Positions 45,701 to 52,711 of a stretch of 64,000 bases of DNA are shown in pieces. A program made the position numbers and the translations under genes. Below the pieces are notes generated by a model. That model had not been told where the DNA came from. It worked only from the letters and a program-made list of their open reading frames with translations, and searched no databases. Origin of the DNA: JAHELQ01 sp965603365 (GTDB lineage: Bacteria; Acidobacteriota; Aminicenantia; UBA2199); assembly GCA_965603365.1 (NCBI GenBank), contig CBFDCR010000005.1, forward strand, positions 1 to 64,000, given 5' to 3'. Numbering within the stretch: position 1 is the first letter of the stretch; the number at the start of each line of letters is the position of its first letter.

Positions 45701-45889
45701 CAGGCGCCCCAGCAGGCCGCCTACATCGCCAATCGCCTGCGGGAACAGGGCATCCTCATCAGCACCGACGGCCCCTTCGACAACGTACTCAAGATCAAGC
45801 CCCCCCTGGTATTCACCCTCCAGAACGCCGACCTGCTGATCTCAACCCTGGACAAAATCCTGGCCGAAGACCCGCTGCGAATTAATTGA
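42791..45889 (+). CDS. Fusion of aminoglycoside-phosphotransferase-like, M23 peptidase-like and class III aminotransferase domains
   Basis: A 1032-residue protein from ATG 42791 (AAGGGA ribosome site; an upstream GTG frame at 42707 is less likely because it lies before the promoter). Residues about 20-330: APH kinase fold with IIHNDGNDYNIIV and GIIDFGD. About 410-590: LytM/M23-like domain with HLGMDLFAAPGSPVFAPLDG, LYGHLG and HLHFQV, so the metal ligands are present. About 600-1030: class III PLP aminotransferase, VNSGSEANDLALRLA, IADEVQVGFGR and TLGKPIGGGHPLAA with the PLP lysine. The last domain resembles ethanolamine-phosphate phospho-lyase-type enzymes. The kinase could phosphorylate an amino alcohol that the PLP part then processes. 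The role of the M23-like part inside such an enzyme is unclear. Confidence 0.85.
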   Translation: MMSVVKEVPRFSEAEAVVVARQYYGLEVEARPLASERDQNFLLRDGSGRGYVLKIANRAEARGVLELQNRVMGHLNENSQRRLCPSVVSSLEGEGIVTVKSNGGEAHHVRLLTFLEGVPLGEVNPHTPDLLHRLGRFVGRLVQAAQSLAPQPCQPDLIWNMINGPDTVRRFRDYIEDEGRRRRIDHFLELYEAAAGPLLPGLATGIIHNDGNDYNIIVSPPASDPAEFGSRRIAGIIDFGDLTRSYTLAELAVASAYAMLAKEEPLAAAARVAAGYHAVVPLSEPEVAVLYPMICLRLIMSVSICAFQKKQNPDNPYLTISEEKVWQLLDRLYSIHPRLAHYRLRRAVGLEPCPRTTGLKDWLKAHQAQIGPVTAYDLRTEKMTVFDFGVGSLLLQDAGGIADIRAFTDLLFGQMKREAAPIGIGRYNEARLVYTSDLFRSGTSELAEGRTVHLGMDLFAAPGSPVFAPLDGTVHSFQNNENPLDYGPAIVLEHAVGATDGGKITFYTLYGHLGLESLTGLYRGKAIRKGERLARVGDFPVNGGWVPHLHFQVMSDMLDFEGDYPGVARCSEKEVWLSLCPDPNLLLQVPPGVLESETYSPAEILDLRQAHIGRSLSIAYQKPLKIVRGFRQYLYDDTGRRFLDAVNNVPQVGHSHPRLAAAAARQMAVLNTNTRYLHDNLVRYARRLCDTMPEPLKVCFIVNSGSEANDLALRLAWNYTGRRDIVCVDGAYHGNLSSLIDISPYKFNGPGGKGRPEHTQVVARPDLYRGAYRYGDPQAGEKYARQVRQAVEYIRGQGRGAAAFICESLLGCGGQIVLPQNYLKAAYRQVRRAGGLCIADEVQVGFGRVGEYFWGFETQQVVPDIVTLGKPIGGGHPLAAVITTGEIAAAFANGMEYFNTFGGNPVSCAVGLAVLDVIREERLQENAHKVGSYLKAGLLRLQEKYSLIGDVRGLGLFIGVELVLDRESRKQAPQQAAYIANRLREQGILISTDGPFDNVLKIKPPLVFTLQNADLLISTLDKILAEDPLRIN

Positions 45890-45899
45890 GACCGTGGAC

Positions 45900-45928
45900 T
45901 TGAAAAAAAAGGTAAAATCGTTTAAAAT
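45900..45928 (+). promoter_or_regulatory. Sigma-70 promoter for the DhaL-DegV gene
   Basis: TTGAAA (45900-45905), 17 bases, TAAAAT (45923-45928). The TTG start of the gene is at 45974 after AAGGTGAG. Confidence 0.55.
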
Positions 45929-45973
45929 GTATTTTCACGAGAAATGATTGATCCGGGACTATAAGGTGAGCCG

Positions 45974-47761
45974 TTGAAAATTAAGTATATTAATGGTACA
46001 CGGTTGTATCGTGCGTTTTTGGCCGGGGCCCATCAGATTTACTCCCGGCAGGATCATTTAAACAAGATCAACGTCTTTCCCGTACCCGATGCCGATACCG
46101 GCACCAACCTCTCCTTCACCATTCGCTCCATCATCGACAGCTCCTCTGTCGAAAATTCCGTCGAGCTGACCATGCGCTCCATCGCCGATGCCGCCTTGCT
46201 CGGCGCCCGGGGCAATTCCGGCGTGATCTTTGCCCAGTACATCCACGGCGTGGCCGAAGAGATCGGCAGCCGGATTCACCTGACGACTCAAGGCTTTGGC
46301 GAGGCTGTCAATAGGGCGGTCCGCCACGCCTACGAGGCCATGAGTTCTCCACAGGAAGGCACCATGATTACCGTGATCCGGGAATGGGCCGAGGCTGTCT
46401 ATAGGTTGAGAAAGAAGACCGATGACTTTGTCGAGCTCCTCTCCCTGTCTATCGCCGCCGCCCGCAAATCGCTGCTGGAGACTCCCCAGAAACTGAAGGT
46501 ACTGGCCAAAGCCGGGGTGGTGGATGCCGGTGCCCAGGGCTTCGTGGACTTTTTGGAGGGAATCAGCCATTTTATTGCCCACGGCCGTCTGAAAGATTTC
46601 ACCCAGAAAATAGTGGCCCGGATAAAATCCAGGGCTCATGTTGCGGCGGTCCAGGATGACGTTTACTATCGGTACTGTGCCGAAGCCTTTATCAGGGGAG
46701 AGGCCGAAAAACCGGTTGAGGCCGCCTCGGTGCGGCGGGCCATCGACCCCTGGGGCGATTCGGTCATTGTAGCCGGTTCCCGGGAACACCTGAAGGTTCA
46801 CATCCATACCGATTCACCGGCAGAGGTATTCGAGCAGCTCCGGCACTTCGGCACCATCATCCAGCAGAAGGTGGATGACCTGAAGATGCAGTACATGGTG
46901 AACCATCAGCGGAAGTCCAATATCGCCCTGGTGACCGATTCCACCTGTGACCTGCCCCGCCGTATCCTGGACGAGTATCAAATTCATGTGGTGCCGGTCA
47001 AGTTGAATATCGGCGACAGTTCCTTCCTGGATAAACTCACCATCACGCCGGATCAGTTTTACGGGCGGTTGGACGATGTGGAGACCTACCCCACCACCTC
47101 CCAGCCGGCGGTCCAGGATTTTCAAAACATGTTTTCTTATTTAAGCGATCATTACGACTCCATCATCGCCCTTCAACTCTCCGGCGGTCTCAGCGGCACT
47201 TTCTCTTCGGCCCGGACAGCGGCCAACAATTTAAGCGATAAAAAAATTACCGTGATCGACTCTAAGAGCATTTCCGTTGCCCTGGGCCTGCTGGTGCTGC
47301 GGGCGGCCGAATCGATCCGGGCGGGAAAGTCCCACGAAGAGGTCGTCTCCCTCATCCACCAATGGATTCCCCGAACCAGGCTGTTTGTCACCATGAGAAC
47401 CATGAAATATTTGATCCGCAGCGGCCGGGTCAGTCCCATGACCGGTTTTATCGCCAACCTGCTGCGCTTAAGGCCCATCATCTCCCTCAATGCCGAGGGC
47501 AAGACCTTTAAGCTGACCCAGGCCTTTGTGGGTATCCCCGGCATGAAGAAGGTGGTGGCCAGGGTCCAAAAAATGATGCAGACCGGGGCCTTATGGAATT
47601 ATGCCGTGGCCCACGGCCGGGCTCCCTTCGTGGCCCGTTGGTACGAGAAAAACCTCTCCTCTATATTTCAGCGGGAACCCATCTGCAACCTGGAGATCTC
47701 GCCGGTGATCGGGCTCCACGTCGGCATCGGCACCGCCGGCGTAGCCGTCATGATGAAATAA
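45974..47761 (+). CDS. DhaL-DegV fusion (fatty-acid kinase-like)
   Basis: A 595-residue protein joining an N-terminal DhaL/Dak2 ATP-binding domain to a C-terminal DegV lipid-binding domain. NVFPVPDADTGTNLSFT is the metal/ATP loop (family consensus PDGDTGTN, here Ala for Gly). GARGNSGVIFAQYIHG and GVVDAGAQGFVDFLEGI follow. From about residue 313, ALVTDSTCDLPRRILDEY and HVVPVKLNIGD mark the DegV fold, with LSGTFSSARTAAN as the fatty-acid headgroup site. In Firmicutes the same two parts are separate FakA and FakB proteins that activate exogenous fatty acids; here they are fused. The start is TTG with AAGGTGAG upstream. No linked phospholipid gene until plsY, 4 kb on. Confidence 0.88.
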   Translation: MKIKYINGTRLYRAFLAGAHQIYSRQDHLNKINVFPVPDADTGTNLSFTIRSIIDSSSVENSVELTMRSIADAALLGARGNSGVIFAQYIHGVAEEIGSRIHLTTQGFGEAVNRAVRHAYEAMSSPQEGTMITVIREWAEAVYRLRKKTDDFVELLSLSIAAARKSLLETPQKLKVLAKAGVVDAGAQGFVDFLEGISHFIAHGRLKDFTQKIVARIKSRAHVAAVQDDVYYRYCAEAFIRGEAEKPVEAASVRRAIDPWGDSVIVAGSREHLKVHIHTDSPAEVFEQLRHFGTIIQQKVDDLKMQYMVNHQRKSNIALVTDSTCDLPRRILDEYQIHVVPVKLNIGDSSFLDKLTITPDQFYGRLDDVETYPTTSQPAVQDFQNMFSYLSDHYDSIIALQLSGGLSGTFSSARTAANNLSDKKITVIDSKSISVALGLLVLRAAESIRAGKSHEEVVSLIHQWIPRTRLFVTMRTMKYLIRSGRVSPMTGFIANLLRLRPIISLNAEGKTFKLTQAFVGIPGMKKVVARVQKMMQTGALWNYAVAHGRAPFVARWYEKNLSSIFQREPICNLEISPVIGLHVGIGTAGVAVMMK

Positions 47762-47799
47762 CCCCTCCACCCCCGGCAGACGCCTCTTCCCTGGAAAGA

Positions 47800-49407
47800 T
47801 CAACCAGTTGTCTGGACAAATATCGGTTTGACCACTATTTCCCCTTCCTTGCCCTTCTCCACGTAATCGGCCTCGTATTTTTGCCTGTTCTCCTGGTCGA
47901 TATGTTCGACAAAGAATATCAGCGCTATCTCCTTTAGCCCCAGTTGCCTTCCGTATAGAGCCGCCTGCTGCAAGGCGTCTTGATAGCCTTTGCGGGTGGT
48001 AAAGGATTTTAATTCCAATCCGTACAATTGGCCGCCGTGTTTAATCAATATGTCGATCTTCCCATTGCCGGTGGGAAATTCAGGGTAGACCCCGGATTTC
48101 CACTCTTTCAACAGGTCATACAGATACCGGAATAGGTTAAAATGGTATACCGCTTCAAAAATCCTTAAATCCGAGCGCCGGGGTACGCCTTTAAACAGCC
48201 ACTCCCGGTTCTTGTTCAGGTAGTTTTGATATTTCCCGATGATGTTTTTTATATCTAAACCTTCTTCGCTGACGGCATCTTCCAGGTTTTCAAAAGGCTC
48301 GAGCAGTCGGCCCATGTGGTGGAATATCTCATGGGAAAAATAGTCAAACAACCGCTTCTGGACAAAGGGGCAGGAAAACCTGACATTTAACTCCATCTCG
48401 TCGCGGTTCTCTTCCATGTCGATGATCCCGTTCATATAGAGGTAATTCAAATTTTCATTATCGAAGCGAAAGGCCATTTTTTCGTCGGTCCGGAACAACT
48501 CCAGTATTTTATCTCGATACGGCTGTCTCTTTGCCTTTTCGATCAGGTTGAGGATATTGTTATTGGGAAATCCCTGGGACGCATACATATAGGCATATTT
48601 CCACTCATCCAGGCCGATGGATCTACTCTTCTCCTTGTTGAACTGATCGGTCAAAAGCTCCCCAAACCAGCAGGTAAGTCCCGGTTGGCCGCCGCATTCA
48701 TCGTATAATTGCCGGATCACGGCTTCCGCTATTTCCTGGCCGCTCTCTTCTTCATACCATTTAAACATGGCTGCCACTTCGCCGCCGGTCAGATTGGGAA
48801 TATGAATGCTTCTCTGGATATTGAAGGGCGAGCCCTTCTCGTTTTCTATGCCCAAAACACTCCTGACGCCGATTAAGGCCGCTCCATGCAGGAGATAGTG
48901 TTTTTCATGACTCTTCTTATCCGCCTCGTTGGTGCGGCTGGTATACATTCCCCTGAACACGCTGGCAAAACGATTGATAAAGGCATTTTCCAGTGAATCG
49001 AATTCGTCCAGGATGAGTAACAGCGGCCGCTGGAAAAACTCCCGCGTAAACAGGGAGGGCAGATCTTCCCAGCCCTTGACAGGGGGCAGTTTTTTTTTGC
49101 TCTGGCGGGAGAGTTCACGGCTGAAGTGTTCCAGTACCACCCGGTCCGATTTTTGCTCCTTGACAAATTCCATCGAGAATATCGCCGCATCGAACTGCCC
49201 TTCTTTTTTTAATCTCCGGCTGACCTGCTGCATGATCCAGGTCTTCCCCGTTTGCCGGGGTGCCCAGACCGTGATATAGTGGCCGTTTTTCTCCGGGTCT
49301 TCCCCGATTAACCGGGAATACACCATATCGATCAACTCTTCTCTGGGGGCGTAGTAATTCACCTCCACATCGATCGGCCCATACGAAGTGAACGTCCGCC
49401 TCGGCAT
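47800..49407 (-). CDS. AAA ATPase with C-terminal PD-(D/E)xK domain
   Basis: A 535-residue protein. Residues 20-330 are a P-loop ATPase: WAPRQTGKTWIMQQV (about 49-63), LLLILDEFDSLE, then a GGQPGLTCWFGELL helix typical of archaeal-type ATPases. Residues about 440-520 contain FPTGNGKIDILIKHGGQLYG followed by LELKSFTTRKG, the D...ExK nuclease signature, with QAALYGRQLG after it. Large families of this kind (AAA-like plus DUF1703-like) are abundant in some uncultured phyla, with unknown function, possibly in mobile-element conflict. It is convergent with the DhaL-DegV gene, and a GAGAC site precedes the ATG. Confidence 0.82.
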   Translation of the reverse strand: MPRRTFTSYGPIDVEVNYYAPREELIDMVYSRLIGEDPEKNGHYITVWAPRQTGKTWIMQQVSRRLKKEGQFDAAIFSMEFVKEQKSDRVVLEHFSRELSRQSKKKLPPVKGWEDLPSLFTREFFQRPLLLILDEFDSLENAFINRFASVFRGMYTSRTNEADKKSHEKHYLLHGAALIGVRSVLGIENEKGSPFNIQRSIHIPNLTGGEVAAMFKWYEEESGQEIAEAVIRQLYDECGGQPGLTCWFGELLTDQFNKEKSRSIGLDEWKYAYMYASQGFPNNNILNLIEKAKRQPYRDKILELFRTDEKMAFRFDNENLNYLYMNGIIDMEENRDEMELNVRFSCPFVQKRLFDYFSHEIFHHMGRLLEPFENLEDAVSEEGLDIKNIIGKYQNYLNKNREWLFKGVPRRSDLRIFEAVYHFNLFRYLYDLLKEWKSGVYPEFPTGNGKIDILIKHGGQLYGLELKSFTTRKGYQDALQQAALYGRQLGLKEIALIFFVEHIDQENRQKYEADYVEKGKEGEIVVKPIFVQTTG

Positions 49408-49562
49408 TCGCGTCTCCTTTTTAACTCATTAACTCAAAAATAAAATTCCCCCTAATAATATCCACAATCTCCCTTTTTTGCAACCCCCCCACTTTCCCCC
49501 AACCCAAAAAATTGAAGAATCACTCTTTGTCCACCCTCCAGTTGCAGATCGGAAGAACACAG

Positions 49563-49620
49563 GGGGACGCAGATCTGCGTCCCCTACAACCGCCCAAACC
49601 GGACTGTCCCCTATTTGTCC
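49563..49620. repeat. REP-like palindrome next to CTGTCCCC tract
   Basis: A perfect 22-base palindrome (49563-49584, half-site GGGGACGCAGA) followed by ACTGTCCCCTATTTG (49603 on). The GTCCCC core is shared with the tracts at 14442, 33083, 34772, 35159, 38404, 42133 and 42675, so it looks like the same dispersed element class. Confidence 0.6.
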
Positions 49621-49657
49621 TATTCGCCTTCGTTTGTCTGTATTGGGTGGTGAAACG

Positions 49658-49686
49658 TTGACTTTATTCGGTATTTGGACTAATAT
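49658..49686 (+). promoter_or_regulatory. Sigma-70 promoter for the CopG-type antitoxin gene
   Basis: TTGACT (49658-49663), 17 bases, TAATAT (49681-49686), 65 bases before the ATG at 49751. Confidence 0.55.
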
Positions 49687-49750
49687 ATATCTGGCGGTTA
49701 AATCGGAATGTAACAGTCCGGGAAGCGCGTCAAGTTTTGGTGCAAAACCT

Positions 49751-50029
49751 ATGGAAGAAAATAAATTAACCAGCATTTCGGAGGCAGATTCCCTTGAAAA
49801 AGTGGGAGAGTTTTGGGATACCCACGACTTCACATACTTTGACGACCTAAACGCGGCCGATATGCACTTTGAAATCTCATGCGCTGTACCCATTGGAGAA
49901 GAGTTGTTTTCTATGGTGGAAAAGCAGGCGAGGTTGCGTGGTGTGAAGGTCGAGACGTTGGTGAACCTGTGGCTGCAGCAGAAACTGTCCGAACAGATCG
50001 AGGGTATCAAACAGGTGGGCGGCGCCTAA
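49751..50029 (+). CDS. CopG-family antitoxin-like protein
   Basis: A 92-residue protein. ATG 49751 is chosen because the longer open frame crosses the REP-like palindrome and the promoter, and is not protein-like. DSLEKVGEFWDTHDFTYFDD is the usual opening of type II CopG antitoxins (EFWDTHD). The second half, ADMHFEISCAVPIGEELFSM then EKQARLRGVKVETLVNLWL, is a ribbon-helix-helix. No toxin gene is adjacent; the next genes are an ATPase and a nuclease-like protein, so it may have been captured as a repressor of that pair. The ribosome site is weak. Confidence 0.75.
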   Translation: MEENKLTSISEADSLEKVGEFWDTHDFTYFDDLNAADMHFEISCAVPIGEELFSMVEKQARLRGVKVETLVNLWLQQKLSEQIEGIKQVGGA

Positions 50030-50089
50030 AATTTGACAGGAGAGGGGCTATAATTAAGGCACCGGGCAAAAACCTTACTTTTGTGGGGC

Positions 50090-50118
50090 TTGAATGAAAT
50101 GGCGGGGGAATGTATAAT
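50090..50118 (+). promoter_or_regulatory. Sigma-70 promoter for the ATPase/nuclease pair
   Basis: TTGAAT (50090-50095), 17 bases, perfect TATAAT (50113-50118). The preferred GTG start at 50215 follows GGGGAGG. Confidence 0.6.
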
Positions 50119-50214
50119 TGGGTGTGTGAAAATGAAAAATGATTACATTGAAAGAGGTTTTAAAGCACTTCAAGTTTGGCCGGGCAAATGCATGGAAGAG
50201 AGGGGAGGACCAAA

Positions 50215-51225
50215 GTGGGTATAAGTAAAATCAGCTTTGAACACTTTACCGCCTTTAAAAAACTGGATATACATTGTTCCGGGGGAATAAATATATTCAT
50301 CGGGGAGAACGGAACCGGGAAAACCCATATCCTCAAAGCAGCATATTCTGCCTGTGATATAACTAAATCAGGAGAGACCTTTGCCAAAAAACTGGTTAAA
50401 GTATTCATGCCCTCCGGGAACCAATTGAATCGCCTCGTTTACCGACAGAAAGGTAATTTACTAGCTGGCCTGGAAGTTATACGGGAAGACCATAAACTTC
50501 AACTCTCATTTTCAAACCGGGCAAAAAACTCTGAAACGGCAGCAGTTAAGGGCCTGGACAAATGGATGGCTAACCCCGTGGAAAGTGTATATCTTCCGGT
50601 TAAAGAGATGTTGGTTAACGCCCCCGGGTTTAGATCTCTTTACAATGCGCGGGAGCTGCATTTTGAAGAGGTATACGCCGATTTGGTTGATCGCGCCTAT
50701 CTTCCTCCTCGGAGGGGGGCTGCCGACAGCAATAGAAAAAAGTTGATGAAAGTTCTTGAAAAAGTGATCGAAGGCCGTGTGATAACAAAAGATGAGGAAT
50801 TCTTTCACAGTGGTAAACAGGGTACTCTAGAATTTAGTCTCCTGGCTGAAGGGATGAGAAAATTGGCGCTTTTATGGCTTCTTATCCTGAACGGTACGCT
50901 GCTGGAAGGCTCTATATTATTCTGGGACGAACCAGAAGCAAATTTGAACCCGAAAATGATGAAAATTGTCGTCGAAATCCTCCTGGAACTCCAACGGATG
51001 GGGGTCCAGATTTTTATTGCCACTCATGATTACGTCATGTTAAAGGAGTTTGATCTCCAGACAAAAAAGAAAGATCAAGTTCGGTACCATGGTTTATTCA
51101 GAGCCGCTGAAACACGGGAAATACGTATACAGAGCACCGATTCCTATCTACAGTTAGACTCTAACGCCATAGCAGATACCTTCGGTGATCTCTATAACCG
51201 GGATATGGAACGTGCCTTAAAGTAA
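50215..51225 (+). CDS. ABC-type AAA ATPase (RecF/OLD-like), partner of nuclease-like protein
   Basis: A 336-residue ATPase from GTG 50215, chosen for its GGGGAGG site; a TTG at 50176 would add 13 unlikely residues. The protein begins ISKISFEHFTAFKKLDIHCS, then Walker A IGENGTGKTHILKAA, the signature-like LLAEGMRKLALLWLL, Walker B SILFWDEPEANLNPKMMK and the switch His in FIATHDYVMLKEF. It lacks a TOPRIM domain and the long coiled coil of SMC proteins. The gene ends 14 bases before the next. Such small ATPases act with separate effectors in defence pairs such as Septu (PtuA/PtuB), which is the closest analogy, though here the partner is not HNH. Confidence 0.87.
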   Translation: MGISKISFEHFTAFKKLDIHCSGGINIFIGENGTGKTHILKAAYSACDITKSGETFAKKLVKVFMPSGNQLNRLVYRQKGNLLAGLEVIREDHKLQLSFSNRAKNSETAAVKGLDKWMANPVESVYLPVKEMLVNAPGFRSLYNARELHFEEVYADLVDRAYLPPRRGAADSNRKKLMKVLEKVIEGRVITKDEEFFHSGKQGTLEFSLLAEGMRKLALLWLLILNGTLLEGSILFWDEPEANLNPKMMKIVVEILLELQRMGVQIFIATHDYVMLKEFDLQTKKKDQVRYHGLFRAAETREIRIQSTDSYLQLDSNAIADTFGDLYNRDMERALK

Positions 51226-51239
51226 GGAGAAATGGGCTG

Positions 51240-51758
51240 ATGCAGCGCTTTAAAGAAGGGGAATTGGTATTCCAATTCAATGGGGCCGGGAAAGTTGAAA
51301 AATTGGACGAAGAGGGAATCCCCAAGCCCACTGGTATGAGATTGGTAGATTTTGTAGTGGAAGAAGATAACAGGACTTTACTTATCGAAATAAAAGATCC
51401 ATCGGCAAGCATGGTTCCTGGTAAGCAGCGGGAAGAATACGCTAAAAAAATCAGTGGAAATGAGCTTATAAGTGACCAGCTTGTTCCCAAAGCCCGCAGC
51501 AGCTATACTTACCTCCACCTTATGAAGCGTGATTCAAAACCTTTTTTGTACATCGTGGTATTTGGCCTTGAACGATTGCCTGATGAAACAGCTCTTCTAA
51601 TGGGATTTAAAGACCGGTTGTTACAGCGAATACGATGTGAAGGGAAAGAACCGTGGAGGCGGCAATACATAAAGGACTGTATTGTCGTTACCCTTGATGG
51701 TTGGAATAAGCTTTTTAAAAATTATCCCCTTTTACGAGAAGGTTATTTTAATGATTAA
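51240..51758 (+). CDS. Small PD-(D/E)xK-like nuclease candidate
   Basis: A 172-residue protein that I do not recognise as a named family. MRLVDFVVEEDNRTLLIEIK places an Asp and an E-x-K in the spacing of the PD-(D/E)xK nuclease core. A helix follows (PGKQREEYAKKISGNELI), then AQLVPKARSSYTYLHLM-type and LYIVVFGLERL strands. The tail ends GYFND, and the stop overlaps the plsY start by eight bases. It is encoded 14 bases after the ATPase and so is very probably its partner. The nuclease call rests on one motif only. Confidence 0.6.
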   Translation: MQRFKEGELVFQFNGAGKVEKLDEEGIPKPTGMRLVDFVVEEDNRTLLIEIKDPSASMVPGKQREEYAKKISGNELISDQLVPKARSSYTYLHLMKRDSKPFLYIVVFGLERLPDETALLMGFKDRLLQRIRCEGKEPWRRQYIKDCIVVTLDGWNKLFKNYPLLREGYFND

Positions 51759-52407
51759 TCTGGTAATAATTATTGTGTTGAGTTATGTGGCGGGGTCGTT
51801 TCCTACCAGTATTGTGGTGGGCAAGGTGTTGAAGGGTATCGATATTCGGCAGCACGGCAGCGGCAATGCCGGGGCCACCAATGTGCTGCGGGTATTGGGC
51901 TGGAAACCCGCGCTGGTTGTGGTGGTAGTGGATGTGTTTAAGGGATTTGCCGCCGCCTACTGGATCGCCGGGCTGCATGTTTTCCCCACCTCCTTGAATC
52001 TACCGGGGAGCCTGATCCCCATCCTGGCCGGCATGGCGGCCGTATTGGGGCATACCTACACCGTATTTGCCGGGTTTAGAGGCGGCAAGGGGGTGGGCAC
52101 GGCTGCCGGTATGCTCATCGCCCTCTTTCCCTTGGCGATTCTCGTCTGCCTGCCGGTGTTTGTCCTGGTCATCATCCTTACCGGCTACGTCTCCCTCGGC
52201 TCCATGCTGACGGCCGTGAGTTTGCCCCTAACACTCCTGCTGTTCCAGGTGACGGCTGTCAGGCAGGTGGATCTCTATCTCTTCATCTTCAGCCTGCTGA
52301 TCCCCATATTTATTATTTTTACCCACCGCAGCAATATCAAACGGCTGCTGTCGGGAGAGGAAAACCGTTTCGATAAGGCCAGGATCTTTGTTAGAAATAA
52401 GCCTTAA
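51751..52407 (+). CDS. plsY: Acyl-phosphate:glycerol-3-phosphate acyltransferase
   Basis: A 218-residue multi-pass inner-membrane enzyme that makes lysophosphatidic acid from acyl-phosphate and glycerol-3-phosphate, the first acylation of phospholipid synthesis. The start ATG 51751 gives MINLVIIIVLSYVAGSFPTS, the typical PlsY beginning. The conserved GSGNAGATNVLRVLG, DVFKGFAAAY, LGHTYTVFAGFRGGKGVGTA and GYVSLGSM boxes are all present. It overlaps the nuclease-like gene by eight bases, which is odd for a housekeeping gene and suggests that the ATPase/nuclease pair inserted directly upstream. A strong terminator follows. Confidence 0.95.
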   Translation: MINLVIIIVLSYVAGSFPTSIVVGKVLKGIDIRQHGSGNAGATNVLRVLGWKPALVVVVVDVFKGFAAAYWIAGLHVFPTSLNLPGSLIPILAGMAAVLGHTYTVFAGFRGGKGVGTAAGMLIALFPLAILVCLPVFVLVIILTGYVSLGSMLTAVSLPLTLLLFQVTAVRQVDLYLFIFSLLIPIFIIFTHRSNIKRLLSGEENRFDKARIFVRNKP

Positions 52408-52413
52408 ATGGGT

Positions 52414-52457
52414 AGGTCGGGGGAGCGGCCATCAAGCCAGACGCCCCCGACCTTTTT
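52414..52457 (+). terminator. Rho-independent terminator after plsY
   Basis: A 10-bp perfect GC-rich stem, AGGTCGGGGG (52414-52423) with CCCCCGACCT (52444-52453), a 20-base loop, then a short T run (to 52457). It works in the plus direction only. Confidence 0.8.
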
Positions 52458-52471
52458 ACGACTCTAAACTT

Positions 52472-52711
52472 TTAACATACACACTCTGAATAATAGGTGA
52501 GACACCAGGTATAATCGGTGTGGGGGACGGTGACGCATTCAAGCGTATCGCCGGTGGGGCACTTGCAGACGGACCAGCCGGTGGGGATACAGCAGAGGGT
52601 TTGCCAGGTGACATCGTCTCCGCCCTGCGCGGCCTTCATCTCCTGCCGGTTCAGGTTGACAACGGTGCTCTTGTTTAAACCCAACTTTTTGTTAAATTTT
52701 TTTTGTTTCAT
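52472..52711 (-). CDS. GG-leader, Cys-rich precursor peptide (lanthipeptide-like), peptide 1
   Basis: Seventy-nine residues behind a GGAGG ribosome site. The leader contains KKLGLNKSTVVNLN and EMKAAQGG, closely like the class I lanthipeptide 'GG-Bacteroidales' leaders (LNKETIANL...M..I.GG). After the Gly-Gly comes a core of about 48 residues with seven cysteines and many Ser/Thr, including TLCCIPTGWSVCKC and YYSECVC. That suits thioether or disulfide cross-linking. No LanB, LanC, LanM, radical-SAM or peptidase/exporter gene is in the window, so maturation enzymes would be elsewhere. It sits downstream of one copy of the duplicated 255-residue gene. Confidence 0.75.
   Translation of the reverse strand: MKQKKFNKKLGLNKSTVVNLNRQEMKAAQGGDDVTWQTLCCIPTGWSVCKCPTGDTLECVTVPHTDYTWCLTYYSECVC

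Noticed and set aside
49478..49750. 91-codon N-terminal extension of the CopG antitoxin frame
   Set aside because: It crosses a palindromic repeat and the likely promoter and is not protein-like; ATG 49751 begins the conserved domain.
50033..50054. TTGACA followed by TATAAT upstream of the ATPase gene
   Set aside because: The boxes are only ten bases apart, too close for a sigma-70 promoter; the properly spaced site is at 50090-50118.
50176..50214. TTG start 13 codons upstream in the ATPase gene
   Set aside because: GTG 50215 has a GGGGAGG ribosome site at the right distance and directly precedes the conserved ATPase start.
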